This document shows, in pieces, positions 8,708 through 18,303 of a stretch of DNA of 64,000 nt. The notes beneath the pieces are model-generated. The model searched no databases. It was not told the DNA's origin and worked only from the letters and a program-made list of their open reading frames with translations. The DNA comes from Myxococcales bacterium (GTDB lineage: Bacteria > Myxococcota_A > UBA796 > GCA-2862545). The translations under genes and the position numbers were made by a program. Location: the NCBI GenBank assembly GCA_019634415.1, contig JAHQVJ010000249.1, forward strand, positions 26,293-90,292, given 5' to 3'. Each line of letters opens with the position of its first letter. The stretch's first letter is position 1.

Positions 8708-11230
8708 CTACTCCTCGGCGGACGCCGCTCCTTGCCCGCTCGCCAGCAGCCCCCACACCTGGATCCGACTGCGGCTGGCGATGCCTTGCTCGTCCACGCT
8801 GTGCACCTCCAAGGTGTTCGCCCCAGGGCGCAGCACCACCTCGGGCTGCAGCTGCATGCGGCCCCCGCTGCCTGCTCGCCACGCCACCTTCGCGCCGTTG
8901 GCCCAGACCACCACGTGGTCCAGCTGCCCATCGTCCGCCACCGACAGTGGCAGCGCATAGGAGCCCACCGAAGCGACGGCGTCGTCAGCGCGCACCTCGA
9001 TGCGGGGCGCCTGTAGCCGTACGGGATCCCCCGTGGTGGGGAGCGCCAGGGGCCAGCGGGCCAGTCGGCCGAAGGCATCGGACTCCACCACCAGATCCAG
9101 GGGCAGCACCAGCGGCGCACCCGGAGCCAGCTCCACCGCCAGCGCGACCTCGGCGGTGGACCGCGGCGCGACCACACGTAGCCGAGCCCCGTGGTCCATC
9201 AGCTCGATGTGGCGGTCCTCGGGGTAGCCGAAGTGCACCTCCAGCCCTGTCAGGGACTCGCTCGACAGGTTGCGCACCGACACCCGCACCTCGTGGACCG
9301 GGTGCCCATGTGGGCCCAGCGGCTGCCCTCGTCGCGGCACCAAGCGAGCGTCCACCCGCACCGTCGGCAGCTCGCGAGTCTGCGTGGTGATCAGCTGGCT
9401 CGCCGCTCGCATGGCCGCCGCCCCGTCGGCCCTGAGCGTCACGTCCACCTCATCCACACGACGCCGGATCCCCGGACGCAGGTTCAAGCGGATCTCGCCA
9501 GACCGCGTCTGGCCCGCGGGCACGCGACCCACCGGGATCACCAGCCCGTCCCAGTAGCCCAGGGTGCGACACACGAGCTGCACGGCGCCTCGGTGCACCG
9601 CATGCCGACCGCGGTTCGTGACAGCGGCCACGAGCCGATAGCTGTCGCCGCCGATGGGCTCTGCCGTCAGGGCCACGTCGGCGTCGAGCACCGAGTCGTG
9701 GGGGGCCTCGGACCAGTCCACCCCGCGGGCCTGCAGCGCGTCGGCCAGCGTCGCCTCCTGCTCCACCCGCAGCCGGGCCGCGTGGCGCTGAAGGGCGGCC
9801 ACGATGGTCTCGCGCTGACCGTCCGCGGCATCCAGCACCGCCCGACGCGCCAGCTCCAGCGCCAGATCTCCTTCCGACTGCTGGCCGCGCCAGCCAGGAC
9901 GCTCCGTGACCGCGGGCAGGATCCGCTCCCACGAGTCGGCCAGGCTCCGCTGCCCCCAGCCCCGATAGTGCGCCCCTGCCCCATCGAGCCGGATCGAGCC
10001 GATGGGCACGTCCGGCAGCAGACCGAGCTCGGTGATCCGTCGTTCGTTGGCCAGGATGTAGCGAGCCACCGTGAGCTTGAGGGAGACGCCCCGCTGCAGC
10101 GGGTAGGACTTCTGCACGGTGCCCTTTCCGTAGGTCCGCGTGCCCACCACGCCTGCCCGATGGTGCTCCAGCAGGGACCCAACCAGGATCTCGGAGCCCG
10201 AGGCGGTGCGGTGGTTGACCAAGACCACCAGCGGCACGGCCAGATCTCCCTCCTGCGCCGAGGCGACCATCTCGCTCTCGAGGTTCTGCACGCGACCGCC
10301 GTCGCGGCCAGCCGTGCGCAGCAGCAGCCCCTCCTCGAGGAACTGATCCGCCAGCCGCGCGGCCTCCTTCATGGAGCCACCGGTGTTGCCGCGCAGATCC
10401 AGCACCAGCCCGTGCTCGATGCCGCCGTCCTTCGCCAGGGCCGTCAGCGAGCGCCGCAGGTTCTCCACGGTGCGCTGGCTGATGTGGTCGATGTGCACGT
10501 AGCCCACCGAGCCGTCGAGCAGCCGATGGGTGACGTTGGGGACGACCACGTCGGCGCGGGTGAGCACCAATCGCAGCACCTTGCCCGCCCGCGACGCGCG
10601 CAGCACCACCTGGGTACCCACCTCGCCGCGAAGCAGACGACGCGCCTCCGACAGCGGCATGAAGGCCGAGGAGCGGCCGTCGATGCGCAGCAGCTCGTCG
10701 CCCGGCTGCAGCCCAGCCTGGGCCGCGGGGCCTCCCTCGTGCACGCTGTGCACCCACAGGCGATGGTCCCGCAGGGTGAGGCCCGCTCCGATGCCCACCT
10801 GCGTGCCCGTGAGGCGGACGTTGAAGCGCTCCAGACCGTCGTCGGCCAGCAAGCGCGAGTAGCGGTCCAGCGCATCGGCGAGCCCGGCCAGCAGGGTGCG
10901 TCGCACGTCCACGTCTCGCAGGGGCCCGCCGGAGCGGATGAGCGCCTCGACGTCGCCCAGGGCCCGAGGCAGATCGTCCATGTCCGCCACCGTCACTCGG
11001 CCCAAGCGGGTGCCGTTGCCGTGATGCAGCTCGATGCTGGCGCCCGAGCCCGCCACCATCAGCCAGTGCAGCTCCGACTCCGCACGTCGCACTGCCTGGC
11101 GCAGCAGCATCGCTTCGTCCACGCGATCACGCTGTAGGTACAGCCGGTCCACCAACCGAACGGCGGTGACGTACGCCTCGGGTGGAGACGCCATCGCCAA
11201 GGAGCAGAAGAGGGCGACCAACAACGTCAT
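8708..11230 (-). CDS. S41 family C-terminal processing peptidase with PDZ and long C-terminal beta domains
   Basis: The 840-residue exported protease has a signal peptide ending at AMA-S, a PDZ domain at about 140-225 (with GPAAQAGLQPGDELLRIDG) and an S41 catalytic core with DLRGNTGG, TASGSE at about 342-347 (Ser) and TYGKGTVQ (Lys near 369). The last 400 residues contain beta-sandwich modules of CARDB or Ig-like character and are much longer than in ordinary Ctp proteases. The start at 11230 gives a clean signal peptide; an upstream ATG at 11284 overlaps the preceding gene. It probably cleaves periplasmic or surface proteins. It lies 19 bp downstream of the UbiA-type gene on the same strand. 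Confidence 0.88.
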   Translation of the reverse strand: MTLLVALFCSLAMASPPEAYVTAVRLVDRLYLQRDRVDEAMLLRQAVRRAESELHWLMVAGSGASIELHHGNGTRLGRVTVADMDDLPRALGDVEALIRSGGPLRDVDVRRTLLAGLADALDRYSRLLADDGLERFNVRLTGTQVGIGAGLTLRDHRLWVHSVHEGGPAAQAGLQPGDELLRIDGRSSAFMPLSEARRLLRGEVGTQVVLRASRAGKVLRLVLTRADVVVPNVTHRLLDGSVGYVHIDHISQRTVENLRRSLTALAKDGGIEHGLVLDLRGNTGGSMKEAARLADQFLEEGLLLRTAGRDGGRVQNLESEMVASAQEGDLAVPLVVLVNHRTASGSEILVGSLLEHHRAGVVGTRTYGKGTVQKSYPLQRGVSLKLTVARYILANERRITELGLLPDVPIGSIRLDGAGAHYRGWGQRSLADSWERILPAVTERPGWRGQQSEGDLALELARRAVLDAADGQRETIVAALQRHAARLRVEQEATLADALQARGVDWSEAPHDSVLDADVALTAEPIGGDSYRLVAAVTNRGRHAVHRGAVQLVCRTLGYWDGLVIPVGRVPAGQTRSGEIRLNLRPGIRRRVDEVDVTLRADGAAAMRAASQLITTQTRELPTVRVDARLVPRRGQPLGPHGHPVHEVRVSVRNLSSESLTGLEVHFGYPEDRHIELMDHGARLRVVAPRSTAEVALAVELAPGAPLVLPLDLVVESDAFGRLARWPLALPTTGDPVRLQAPRIEVRADDAVASVGSYALPLSVADDGQLDHVVVWANGAKVAWRAGSGGRMQLQPEVVLRPGANTLEVHSVDEQGIASRSRIQVWGLLASGQGAASAEE

Positions 11231-11249
11231 GCACCTGACAGCGTATCCG

Positions 11250-12176
11250 CTACTCCAGGAGTGTGGGCAACAGACCGACCTCATTGCCCAACAGCACGCC
11301 CACCGCCACCAGCAAGTACAGCAGGCCCGTGACCAGCATGGGCGGATCGCGGAGCAGCGTCTCGTCCGGCGCGCCCCCCTCCCCTTGCTGCTCGATCAGG
11401 TAGATGTAGCGAAAGATCCCGTACAGCACGAAGGGGATGGTCAACGTCATCCAGGGCGTGGGGCCCTGCACCGTGTAGAGCAGGTAGGTGATGATGGTCG
11501 CGCTCGTCACGATGGCCTGGATCTGCTCCAGCATCTGCGGGCTGTACTCGGCCAGGTTCTTGCGCGTTCCCGACGCAGCGCCCACGTTGATCAGCTCCGC
11601 GCGGCGCTTGTTGAAGCCGAAGAAGAGCGCCACGAACACGGTGCACAGAAACAGCCACTCGCTGACGGCCACCTCGATGGCCAGGGCCCCGGCGATGATG
11701 CGCCACACGAACCCGCTGGACAGCACCAGCACGTCCAGGATCACGACGTGCTTGAAGTAGAAGCTATAGGACAGCGTGGTGGTCAGGTACAGCAGCGCCA
11801 CGGCCAAGAACGGCACCGACAGCCAGAGGCTGGCCGCCACCCCAGCGACCAGGCAGGCCACGAACAGCACCAGGGCCAGCGAGACCGGCAGCGCTCCCGA
11901 CGCGATGGGCCGAAACCGCTTCTTGGGATGGTTTCGATCGGCCTCGCGGTCCATCAGGTCGTTCAGGATGTAGCCAGCGCTCGCCAGCATGCTGAAGGCA
12001 CCGATGGCGATGACGAGCTCGATCACCGGCTCGGGCTGCAGGAACTGGCCGCTGAACACCAGCGCCGGCGACAGGAACACGACGTTCTTCGTCCACTGCT
12101 TGGGCCGCAGCTGCCTCACGGCAGCAACGAGCAGACTGACGGGGGTACGCTTGAGGATGGGCTGTGGCTGGGTCAC
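11250..12176 (-). CDS. decaprenyl-phosphate phosphoribosyltransferase-like UbiA family prenyltransferase
   Basis: The 308-residue protein has eight to nine membrane helices and the UbiA-superfamily motifs RPKQWTKNVVF near the N-terminus, NDLMDREADRNHPKKRFRP (first Asp-rich motif) and a second conserved region NKRRAEL. This pattern matches the subgroup that transfers phosphoribose from PRPP to polyprenyl phosphate, feeding decaprenyl-phospho-arabinose synthesis in actinobacteria. In Gram-negatives its sugar product is usually undefined. It is followed by the S41 protease gene on the same strand. The function is inferred from family motifs. Confidence 0.85.
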   Translation of the reverse strand: MTQPQPILKRTPVSLLVAAVRQLRPKQWTKNVVFLSPALVFSGQFLQPEPVIELVIAIGAFSMLASAGYILNDLMDREADRNHPKKRFRPIASGALPVSLALVLFVACLVAGVAASLWLSVPFLAVALLYLTTTLSYSFYFKHVVILDVLVLSSGFVWRIIAGALAIEVAVSEWLFLCTVFVALFFGFNKRRAELINVGAASGTRKNLAEYSPQMLEQIQAIVTSATIITYLLYTVQGPTPWMTLTIPFVLYGIFRYIYLIEQQGEGGAPDETLLRDPPMLVTGLLYLLVAVGVLLGNEVGLLPTLLE

Positions 12177-12208
12177 GTCACTCCATGCCGAGCCCCCACA
12201 TTACCCTG

Positions 12209-13933
12209 TCAGCGCGGCGTCGGGACCTCGATGATGAACACGCGGTGCTCACCCTGGTTCAGCGTGAGGGTCTCGACGAGGGAGGGTCCGCCTCGCGGCG
12301 TGATCTCCACGCGATGGGACACACCCGGAGCCACCTCCGAGCGCATCTTCACGGCGACCCCGTCGATGCGCACTTCGGTGCTGGGCGGCCCCACCACTTG
12401 CACCACCGGGCTTGCGAGTGCGGGGTCCGTTCCGCTCCCCTGGAATCCGGCCACCAGCGCCATCACGCCGGTGAGCGCCCCTCCCAGGAGCACACCCACC
12501 ACCAGCGCGATCACCGCCATCACCCACCCCAGCATCCCAGCCGGGCGGCGCCGCGCCTTGCGAGGTGAAGACTCCTTGCTGGCCGGCCGCTCCTGCGCTT
12601 TGGGTGCCCGCGGCTGCGGGGGGTTGCGCTGCTCCACCTTGGGGGGCTCGTGGACCGGCCCGCCCAGCTCCTTGTCGAACGCCTCGCCACGCCGAATGAC
12701 CGTGTGCTGCTCGTCCAGCTCGGGCGGGATCTTGTCGGCGAGGGCGTCTTCCCATCCCTCGGGCATCTTGCGGATCAGGGTCTCCTGATCTGCATCGTCG
12801 AGGGCACCGAGCCCTACCCCGAGATCCGTGTCCAGCTCCGACGCCAGGGAGTCTCGGGTGGACACCTGGCCTTGTCCCGAGGGCGGCCTGAGGTCGTCCA
12901 GGCGGTTCCGCTGCAGCCGGCGTGTGGGCCCGTCGAGCCCATCGCCTGCAGAGGGCCCGTCCGCTCCGATCCTACCCGCCGACGAGTCGGGGAACAGCCC
13001 CTGGACGTAGGAGGACAGCGTGGCGTGGGTGAAGATGAAGCCCGCGTCGTGGAAGAAGCCGTCCAGCGCCTCCTTGAACGCCGTAGCCGACGCATATCGC
13101 TCATCGCGCTCAACCCGCAGGGCCGTGTCGACGATCTGCTCCAGGGTGAACGGCACCTCGGAGTTCAGCTGGCTCACGGGGACGTACGTGCCCGAGCGGA
13201 TCCGCTCGATGGTCTCGATCTCACTGTCGGCACGGAAGGGGTGATGACCCGTCAGCATCTCGTAGATCAGCACCCCCACGCTGAACAGGTCGGAGCGCTG
13301 ATCGAGCGTCTTGTCGCCCGACGCCTGCTCGGGGCTCATGTAGTCGAATCGGCCCTTCACGATGCCGCTGACGGTCTCCATCGCCTTGAGGCTCGCTCGG
13401 GCGATGCCGAAGTCGGTGAGCTTGACCTCCCCCTGGAACGACAGCAGCACGTTCTGGGGGCTGACGTCCCGGTGGATGATGTTCAGCGCCATGGCGCGCC
13501 CGCCCTTCATCACCTGTCGCTGGTGGGCGTACTCCAGGCCCTTCAGCAGCTCCAGCGCGATGTAGACGGCGTGGGGCACGGGCAAGCACAGCCCCTTGCG
13601 CTGCACGCGACGGAGCACCCCTCCCAGATCGCGCCCTTCCACGTACTCCATGGCGATGTACCAGATGCCGTCGACCTGGCCCAGGTCGAGGATCTGCACG
13701 ATGTTCGCGTGCGACAGCAGGCCCGCGACCTTGGCCTCGTCCACCAGCATGCGGATGTAGTCGCTGTTCTGGGACAGGCTCGACAGGATGCGCTTGATGG
13801 CGAAGGTGCGCTGGAAGCCACCGATACCCTCCAGGCGCGCCTTGTAGATCTCTGCGGTGGACCCCGTAGCGATGCGCTCGAGGATCTGGTACTTGCCGAA
13901 GGATTGGATGGCAGAGTTGGTCACGGTCACCAC
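12209..13933 (-). CDS. Ser/Thr protein kinase with C-terminal membrane helix and periplasmic domain
   Basis: The 574-residue protein has an N-terminal kinase domain (about 14-290) with a glycine loop (ATGSTAEIY), AIKRI lysine, HRDVSPQN catalytic loop (the HRDVSPQN form is common in Myxococcota), DFGIARA, and MSPEQ. A low-complexity Pro/Arg/Glu linker follows, then a membrane helix at about 470-500 and a small C-terminal domain resembling PEGA (EVRIDGVAVK). The start is GTG at 13933 or GTG at 13930. A strong GGGAGGA lies 18 bp upstream, where it precedes a four-codon ATG-to-TGA frame, so initiation is not clear. It is transcribed away from the prepilin peptidase gene. Confidence 0.88.
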   Translation of the reverse strand: MVTVTNSAIQSFGKYQILERIATGSTAEIYKARLEGIGGFQRTFAIKRILSSLSQNSDYIRMLVDEAKVAGLLSHANIVQILDLGQVDGIWYIAMEYVEGRDLGGVLRRVQRKGLCLPVPHAVYIALELLKGLEYAHQRQVMKGGRAMALNIIHRDVSPQNVLLSFQGEVKLTDFGIARASLKAMETVSGIVKGRFDYMSPEQASGDKTLDQRSDLFSVGVLIYEMLTGHHPFRADSEIETIERIRSGTYVPVSQLNSEVPFTLEQIVDTALRVERDERYASATAFKEALDGFFHDAGFIFTHATLSSYVQGLFPDSSAGRIGADGPSAGDGLDGPTRRLQRNRLDDLRPPSGQGQVSTRDSLASELDTDLGVGLGALDDADQETLIRKMPEGWEDALADKIPPELDEQHTVIRRGEAFDKELGGPVHEPPKVEQRNPPQPRAPKAQERPASKESSPRKARRRPAGMLGWVMAVIALVVGVLLGGALTGVMALVAGFQGSGTDPALASPVVQVVGPPSTEVRIDGVAVKMRSEVAPGVSHRVEITPRGGPSLVETLTLNQGEHRVFIIEVPTPR

Positions 13934-14046
13934 GTGTTCACGGGAGCATATTCCTCCCGTCGCCGAGGGTTGAGCCTACCCCAGGCGATTTGCGAAGGTC
14001 GCTCAGCAATTGACTGCCCTGCGGCACCACCTCGTTTGGAGGCCCA

Positions 14047-14562
14047 ATGATCGCCCACCCTCAGGTCTTGGTGCTGTGGATCGGCTTGCTCACCGCGGCG
14101 CTCACGGACATTCGGGACGGAAAGATCCCCAACTGGCTCACGGTCCCCATGATGGTCTCGGGCATCGCCATCCACGCGGTGGTGTCGGACCCTGCATGGA
14201 CGGGGCTGGTGGGGTGTGTGGCCGCCTTCGTGCTTCATTTCCTGCTCTTTGCTCTGGGCGTGCAGAAGGGGGGCGACGCCAAGCTCATGATGGGTATCGG
14301 CGCATGCGTGGGGGTTGCAGAGATGATCGAGGCCACCTGCTGGTGGGCCATCCTCTATCTCCCCGTTGGAATGCTGACTCTAGCCGTTCGCGGGCGACTC
14401 GGGAATCTGCTCGCGGCCCTGCGCTACACCGTGCGTCGTAGCCTGGGTCAGCCCGCAGGGGAGCGACCGGAGCCCACCATGATGATCGCAGGCCCCACCC
14501 TCGCGGTGTCGGGGTTTCTCGCCAACCTCACCGACTGGCTCGAGGGGCTACTGCCGTGGTGA
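14047..14562 (+). CDS. A24 family prepilin peptidase (CpaA/TadV-type, short form)
   Basis: The 171-residue polytopic membrane protein has the two catalytic aspartates of type IV prepilin peptidases: TDIRDGKIPNWLT (Asp near 21) and KGGDAKLMMGIG (Asp near 79). It lacks the N-terminal methylase domain of PilD, as do CpaA/TadV proteins that process Flp-type pilins. The ATG at 14047 follows GGAGG at 14037. No pilin or Tad genes are in the window. Its 3' end overlaps sequence upstream of a small MopE-like lipoprotein gene. Confidence 0.85.
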   Translation: MIAHPQVLVLWIGLLTAALTDIRDGKIPNWLTVPMMVSGIAIHAVVSDPAWTGLVGCVAAFVLHFLLFALGVQKGGDAKLMMGIGACVGVAEMIEATCWWAILYLPVGMLTLAVRGRLGNLLAALRYTVRRSLGQPAGERPEPTMMIAGPTLAVSGFLANLTDWLEGLLPW

Positions 14563-14606
14563 GGGGCATGCGGAGTAGAATGGCGCCGCGGGAGGGGACT
14601 GGGTGG

Positions 14607-15020
14607 ATGCGTAGAGCAATGCTGATCGCATGGATGGGAGCGCTGGCTGGCTGTGCGTACGTCACGCGCGCCGAGTTCCTGGAGGTGTGGGACGAAGACA
14701 GAGACCAGTTCCCCATCGGGGAGGACTGCGCGCCCACCGACCCCACCATCTACCCAGGAGCGGCCGACCCGCGCGGCGACGGATGCGACACGGACTGTGG
14801 TCGCGAGCCCGATGCGGACGGCGACGACTGGCCAGATGCCGCGGACTGCGGCCCCAACGATCCCACCATCTATCCGTGCAGTGCGAGCGAGGTGGTGGGA
14901 GACGATGTAGACCACGACTGCGACGGTCTAGACGGCGTCCGCCTGGACACCTGCCCCGGAACCGATCCGGACTACCCCGACGCCCTTCCGCTGACGACCT
15001 GCCCCGGGACCCCCACCTGA
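14607..15020 (+). CDS. small MopE-like lipoprotein
   Basis: The 137-residue protein has a classic lipoprotein signal ending in LAGC and two copies of the metal-binding MopE-type unit (GEDCAPTDPTIYPG and AADCGPNDPTIYPC) separated by DADGDDWPD. It resembles the N-terminal repeats of the protein at 6751. The start at 14607 follows GGAGG at 14591-14595. Its stop codon shares a base with the start of the next gene (TGATG), so the two are translationally coupled and likely act together at the outer membrane or periplasm. Confidence 0.7.
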   Translation: MRRAMLIAWMGALAGCAYVTRAEFLEVWDEDRDQFPIGEDCAPTDPTIYPGAADPRGDGCDTDCGREPDADGDDWPDAADCGPNDPTIYPCSASEVVGDDVDHDCDGLDGVRLDTCPGTDPDYPDALPLTTCPGTPT

Positions 15021-15973
15021 TGCTGCTCCTCGTCGCCGCGATGACGGCCCAAGCCCAGACGGAAACCTGCTCGCAGACGTTCAGCCGCTTGCAGCTCGCG
15101 CTGACCATCGGCCAGGTCACCGATGCGCTCGCCGATCAGGATCTGCCCGACGCCCGCGAGCGCCTCAACGAGGCAGCCGACCGCCTCCCGTGCATGGACG
15201 AGGTGGTGGATCGCACGCTGTACGCGAAGTTCGCTCGCTACATGGCGATGGCATTCTACTTCGCCGACGACGTGGCGGCGGCGAAGCGATGGGGCGTGTC
15301 GAGCCGCCTGGCCGATCCGGAGCTGTCGTGGGACGAAGAGCAGTACCCACCAGGTCATCCGCTGCGCGCCATGATCCGCGACACCGAGGTCCCCGCCATG
15401 GAGTCCGCCGACGGCCAGGGCCTGGCCCCGCCGCGGGGAGGCGGGGTGTTCATGAGCGGCTCGTTGCTGCAGACACCCGAGGCGCCCACGGGGATCCCGG
15501 GCCTGATCCAGGTGTTCGACGTGGACCAGCGGCCGGTGGACGGGTGGTGGCAAGAAGGCAGCCTGTTCCCCGCGGACGTGCTCACGCCTCGGCCGAAGCC
15601 CATCGAGGCCCCGTGGTGGTGGAAGGGCGACGGCCCCACGAGCGCCCTCGCTCGCCCGAAGCTCGACGTGACCCAGCCCCACGAGGGCACGGGCCAAGGA
15701 GGGCGCCGCATCCGCAAGACGCGTGATCGGCCGGTGCCGGTGGCCCCCATCGCGGGCACGGGAGCACTGCTGGTCACGAGCGGGGTGACCTACCTGCTGG
15801 CCGACAACGCCGCCCGCTCCTTGCCCGATCAGACCTCCGCCGAGGCGCTGGCATCCACCCGCACGCGCGCCAACCTGCTGGTCCTCGCGAGCGGCCTGTC
15901 GCTGGCGGGTGCCATCGGCGTGGGCGTCGGCGGCGTGGTGTTCCAAGGCAACGGGGTCACGATCCGCTTCTGA
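15020..15973 (+). CDS. exported protein of unknown function with two C-terminal membrane helices
   Basis: The 317-residue protein starts with a short signal peptide (AMTAQAQ-T), followed by a helical region with two Cys (ETCSQT and LPCMDE) and a TPR-like look. A Pro/Gly-rich middle follows, with the strand-rich segment LIQVFDVDQRPVDGWW. The C-terminus has two hydrophobic segments (about 240-265 and 290-312). I do not recognise the family. The ATG overlaps the stop of the lipoprotein gene. Secretion of the N-terminal part with membrane anchoring through the C-terminus is inferred. Confidence 0.6.
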   Translation: MLLLVAAMTAQAQTETCSQTFSRLQLALTIGQVTDALADQDLPDARERLNEAADRLPCMDEVVDRTLYAKFARYMAMAFYFADDVAAAKRWGVSSRLADPELSWDEEQYPPGHPLRAMIRDTEVPAMESADGQGLAPPRGGGVFMSGSLLQTPEAPTGIPGLIQVFDVDQRPVDGWWQEGSLFPADVLTPRPKPIEAPWWWKGDGPTSALARPKLDVTQPHEGTGQGGRRIRKTRDRPVPVAPIAGTGALLVTSGVTYLLADNAARSLPDQTSAEALASTRTRANLLVLASGLSLAGAIGVGVGGVVFQGNGVTIRF

Positions 15974-15987
15974 TCGGGAGCCGTTGC

Positions 15988-17556
15988 TCAGAGGCCCGTG
16001 TCGAGGGCCACGGCGTCGAGCGCGCCCAGGGGCGGCTGCTCCCAGACCACCAGCTGGTCCGCCCCCAGAGCTTCGAGGGCGGACGGCGCCCCCGCGACCA
16101 CCATCCGACTGCGCTCCCCGGCAGCCGCCACGCCCAGCCGGACCTCTGCCTCGCGATGGCGCAGCACGGCATTGACCAGGCCCACGTGGTACTCCAGCCC
16201 TCGCCAGGGACCCTGGGGGTCCATCAGCGTGCGCAGCCGCGCACCACCTGTCCAGGCATAGAGCGTGGGCCGCCGCTGCTCGGGCCCGGCCACTCCCCCC
16301 ACCGGGGCCACACTGCTGAAGCGCACGTCGTCGAGCCCCGCCAGACGCGACAGACGCGACAGGATCTGCACCGGATCGGCGCGATCGTCGTCGATTCGAA
16401 ACGAGGCGGCATCTCCCGACGCCTCCAGCAGATCGGAGGCCGTGTGCACGCCTGCAGCCCCTGGCGCCGACACCTCGAAGCCCGCAGCGACGACACGCTG
16501 CACCAGGGCGTCCGCACCCACCGTCACGGCAACGTTCAGGTCGTGGAAGGAGTCGTGCATGCCTGCGATGCCGCGCGCCCGCTCCTCGAACCCGTGCTCG
16601 AGGAGCTGCCCGAGGCAGGTCCGCGCCCGACCGTCCTGCACACCCATCGACTGGAACACACAGCTGGCGAGGGCCTCCTCGAGCTCCGGCGCGCCCGCGA
16701 GCCGGGCCACCACGGAGTCCACGTCCCGCGTGGGATCCACCAGGGCCTCGAAGGGATCGAGGGAGGCAGCGCCACGCTGCTCGCTCCCTGCACCACACCT
16801 CGGCTCCCTCGCCCCCTCGCACGCCCGCTGATGCAGCCGACGTGCACGCGGTGAGGATCGTCCCCACAGCGCCTGTCCCACCCGTCGCTGGTAGAGGTCG
16901 CCCAGCTCGCCGTGCAGCCGGATCAGGGCCGCCTCGGCCTCGTCGGAGGGGTCCTCGGCGAGCACGTCGAGCCCCACCTGCACCAGCGCATGCTGCTCCT
17001 GCTCGGCCAGCGACCGCACGGCGGCCTCGAGCCGACGGACGGGCACGGTGCGGTGGCTGTAGGCAGCGTGGAGCAACACGGGAGCCGGCACGTCACTGCC
17101 GGCGAGTCGCTCGAGCGCAGCCGGATCCTCGCACCCCAGCAAGCCGTCGTAGGCAGCCCCCGCAGCCGCCAGGGGGAGCTGCGGCAGCCGTTCCGCCAGC
17201 CAGCGGCACGCCTCCGCCGAGCCACAACCGTCGAGGAGATCCGCCCACTCGGGATGCGGCGCACGCGCCATGCGGTCGAGGAGCTGCTCGCGAGCGTCGC
17301 CCGCCCCGGCGCACACGGCCTCGCGCATCTGCCCCACGGGCGGAAACGCCCCCGGCGTCTGCCGCCAAGCAGCGACGGTGTCGGGCATGTCGGCGTCGAA
17401 CCGCGGCGGAAGCGGGCGGTGGGCCACCGTGACCACCGCCGTCCACACCGGTCCCTCCACCTCCAGCAGCGGCAGCGCCGAGGGCGGAGCCGGAACGGGC
17501 GGGTCCAGGGTCTGAAGGAGACCGCAGGCCCCCAGGGCGAGCAGTGAGGTCCACAC
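15988..17556 (-). CDS. large lipoprotein of unknown function
   Basis: The product is 522 residues from a GTG start at 17556, giving MWTSLLALGAC: a short hydrophobic stretch with Cys at position 11, as in a lipoprotein. The rest is Ala/Leu/Glu-rich and mostly helical, with repeat-like leucine helices that could form a HEAT-type solenoid in the first half; four Cys occur in CxSAEAC-like and CEGAREPRC segments. No catalytic motif is visible. It is transcribed divergently from the DUF2461 gene and its 3' end faces the exported protein gene with 14 bp between. Confidence 0.55.
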   Translation of the reverse strand: MWTSLLALGACGLLQTLDPPVPAPPSALPLLEVEGPVWTAVVTVAHRPLPPRFDADMPDTVAAWRQTPGAFPPVGQMREAVCAGAGDAREQLLDRMARAPHPEWADLLDGCGSAEACRWLAERLPQLPLAAAGAAYDGLLGCEDPAALERLAGSDVPAPVLLHAAYSHRTVPVRRLEAAVRSLAEQEQHALVQVGLDVLAEDPSDEAEAALIRLHGELGDLYQRRVGQALWGRSSPRARRLHQRACEGAREPRCGAGSEQRGAASLDPFEALVDPTRDVDSVVARLAGAPELEEALASCVFQSMGVQDGRARTCLGQLLEHGFEERARGIAGMHDSFHDLNVAVTVGADALVQRVVAAGFEVSAPGAAGVHTASDLLEASGDAASFRIDDDRADPVQILSRLSRLAGLDDVRFSSVAPVGGVAGPEQRRPTLYAWTGGARLRTLMDPQGPWRGLEYHVGLVNAVLRHREAEVRLGVAAAGERSRMVVAGAPSALEALGADQLVVWEQPPLGALDAVALDTGL

Positions 17557-17622
17557 GGGCGACAGCCTATCGCGATGTCGAACCAGGAGAAGGTCGAACG
17601 TCAGGGGGGTACAGGAGAGGGC

Positions 17623-18303
17623 ATGTCGATCTTGAGACCCGAGCTGTTCACCTTCCTCGCCGATCTCGCTCAGAACAACGACCGGGATTGGTTCAACGCG
17701 AACAAGGATCGCTTCGAGCGCGACGTGATGGCGCCCAGCCTCGCGTTCGTGGAGGCCTTCCGACCCAAGCTGCACGAGATCAGCCCGCGGTTCCTGGCCA
17801 TCGCGAAGAAGCAGGGAGGCTCGCTGTTCCGAATCTTCCGAGACACGCGCTTCAGCAAGGACAAGACGCCCTACAAGAAGAACGTGGGCTTCCAGTTCCG
17901 CCACGACCAGGCCGCTCGCGACGTGCACGCGCCAGGCTTCTACCTGCACATCGAGCCCGGCAACGTGGGCGTGGGGTGCGGCATGTGGCACCCCGACAAC
18001 ACCTCGCTGCAGGCGATTCGCGAGCGCGTGGTTGGCGACTCGGAGGCGTTCACCGGCCTGAAGGCGGAGCTCGAGGGCGCGGGGCTGTCGTTCTTCGGAG
18101 CGTCCCTGAAGCGCCCACCTCGCGGCTTCGACAAGGACCACGAGCACATCGAGGACCTCAAGCGCAAGGACTGGGCGGTGCACCGCGAGCTGTCCGAGGA
18201 GGCGGTGGTGGCCGACGACTTCCTCGACGCCCTGGCCACCGAGTTCCGCAAGGCCGCACCCTTGGTGCGCTTCCTGTGCGACGTGCAGGGCCTGCCATTC
18301 TGA
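17623..18303 (+). CDS. DUF2461 (TIGR02453) family protein
   Basis: The 226-residue cytoplasmic protein has the family pattern: N-terminal ELFTFLADLAQNNDRDWFN, then LFRIFRDTRFSKDKTPYKKN, and a GFYLHIEPG strand. The function of DUF2461 proteins is unknown. The start at 17623 follows AGGAG at 17613-17617; an ATG at 17575 has none. Notably, the last base of its TGA stop codon is the first base of the 161-bp hairpin-ended repeat at 18303, exactly as for the gene that precedes the second copy at 44408. Confidence 0.85.
   Translation: MSILRPELFTFLADLAQNNDRDWFNANKDRFERDVMAPSLAFVEAFRPKLHEISPRFLAIAKKQGGSLFRIFRDTRFSKDKTPYKKNVGFQFRHDQAARDVHAPGFYLHIEPGNVGVGCGMWHPDNTSLQAIRERVVGDSEAFTGLKAELEGAGLSFFGASLKRPPRGFDKDHEHIEDLKRKDWAVHRELSEEAVVADDFLDALATEFRKAAPLVRFLCDVQGLPF

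Noticed and set aside
13935..13960. Four-codon ATG-to-TGA frame before the kinase gene as a regulatory leader peptide
   Set aside because: A good ribosome site precedes it, but four codons without any attenuator structure is too little to support a leader gene.
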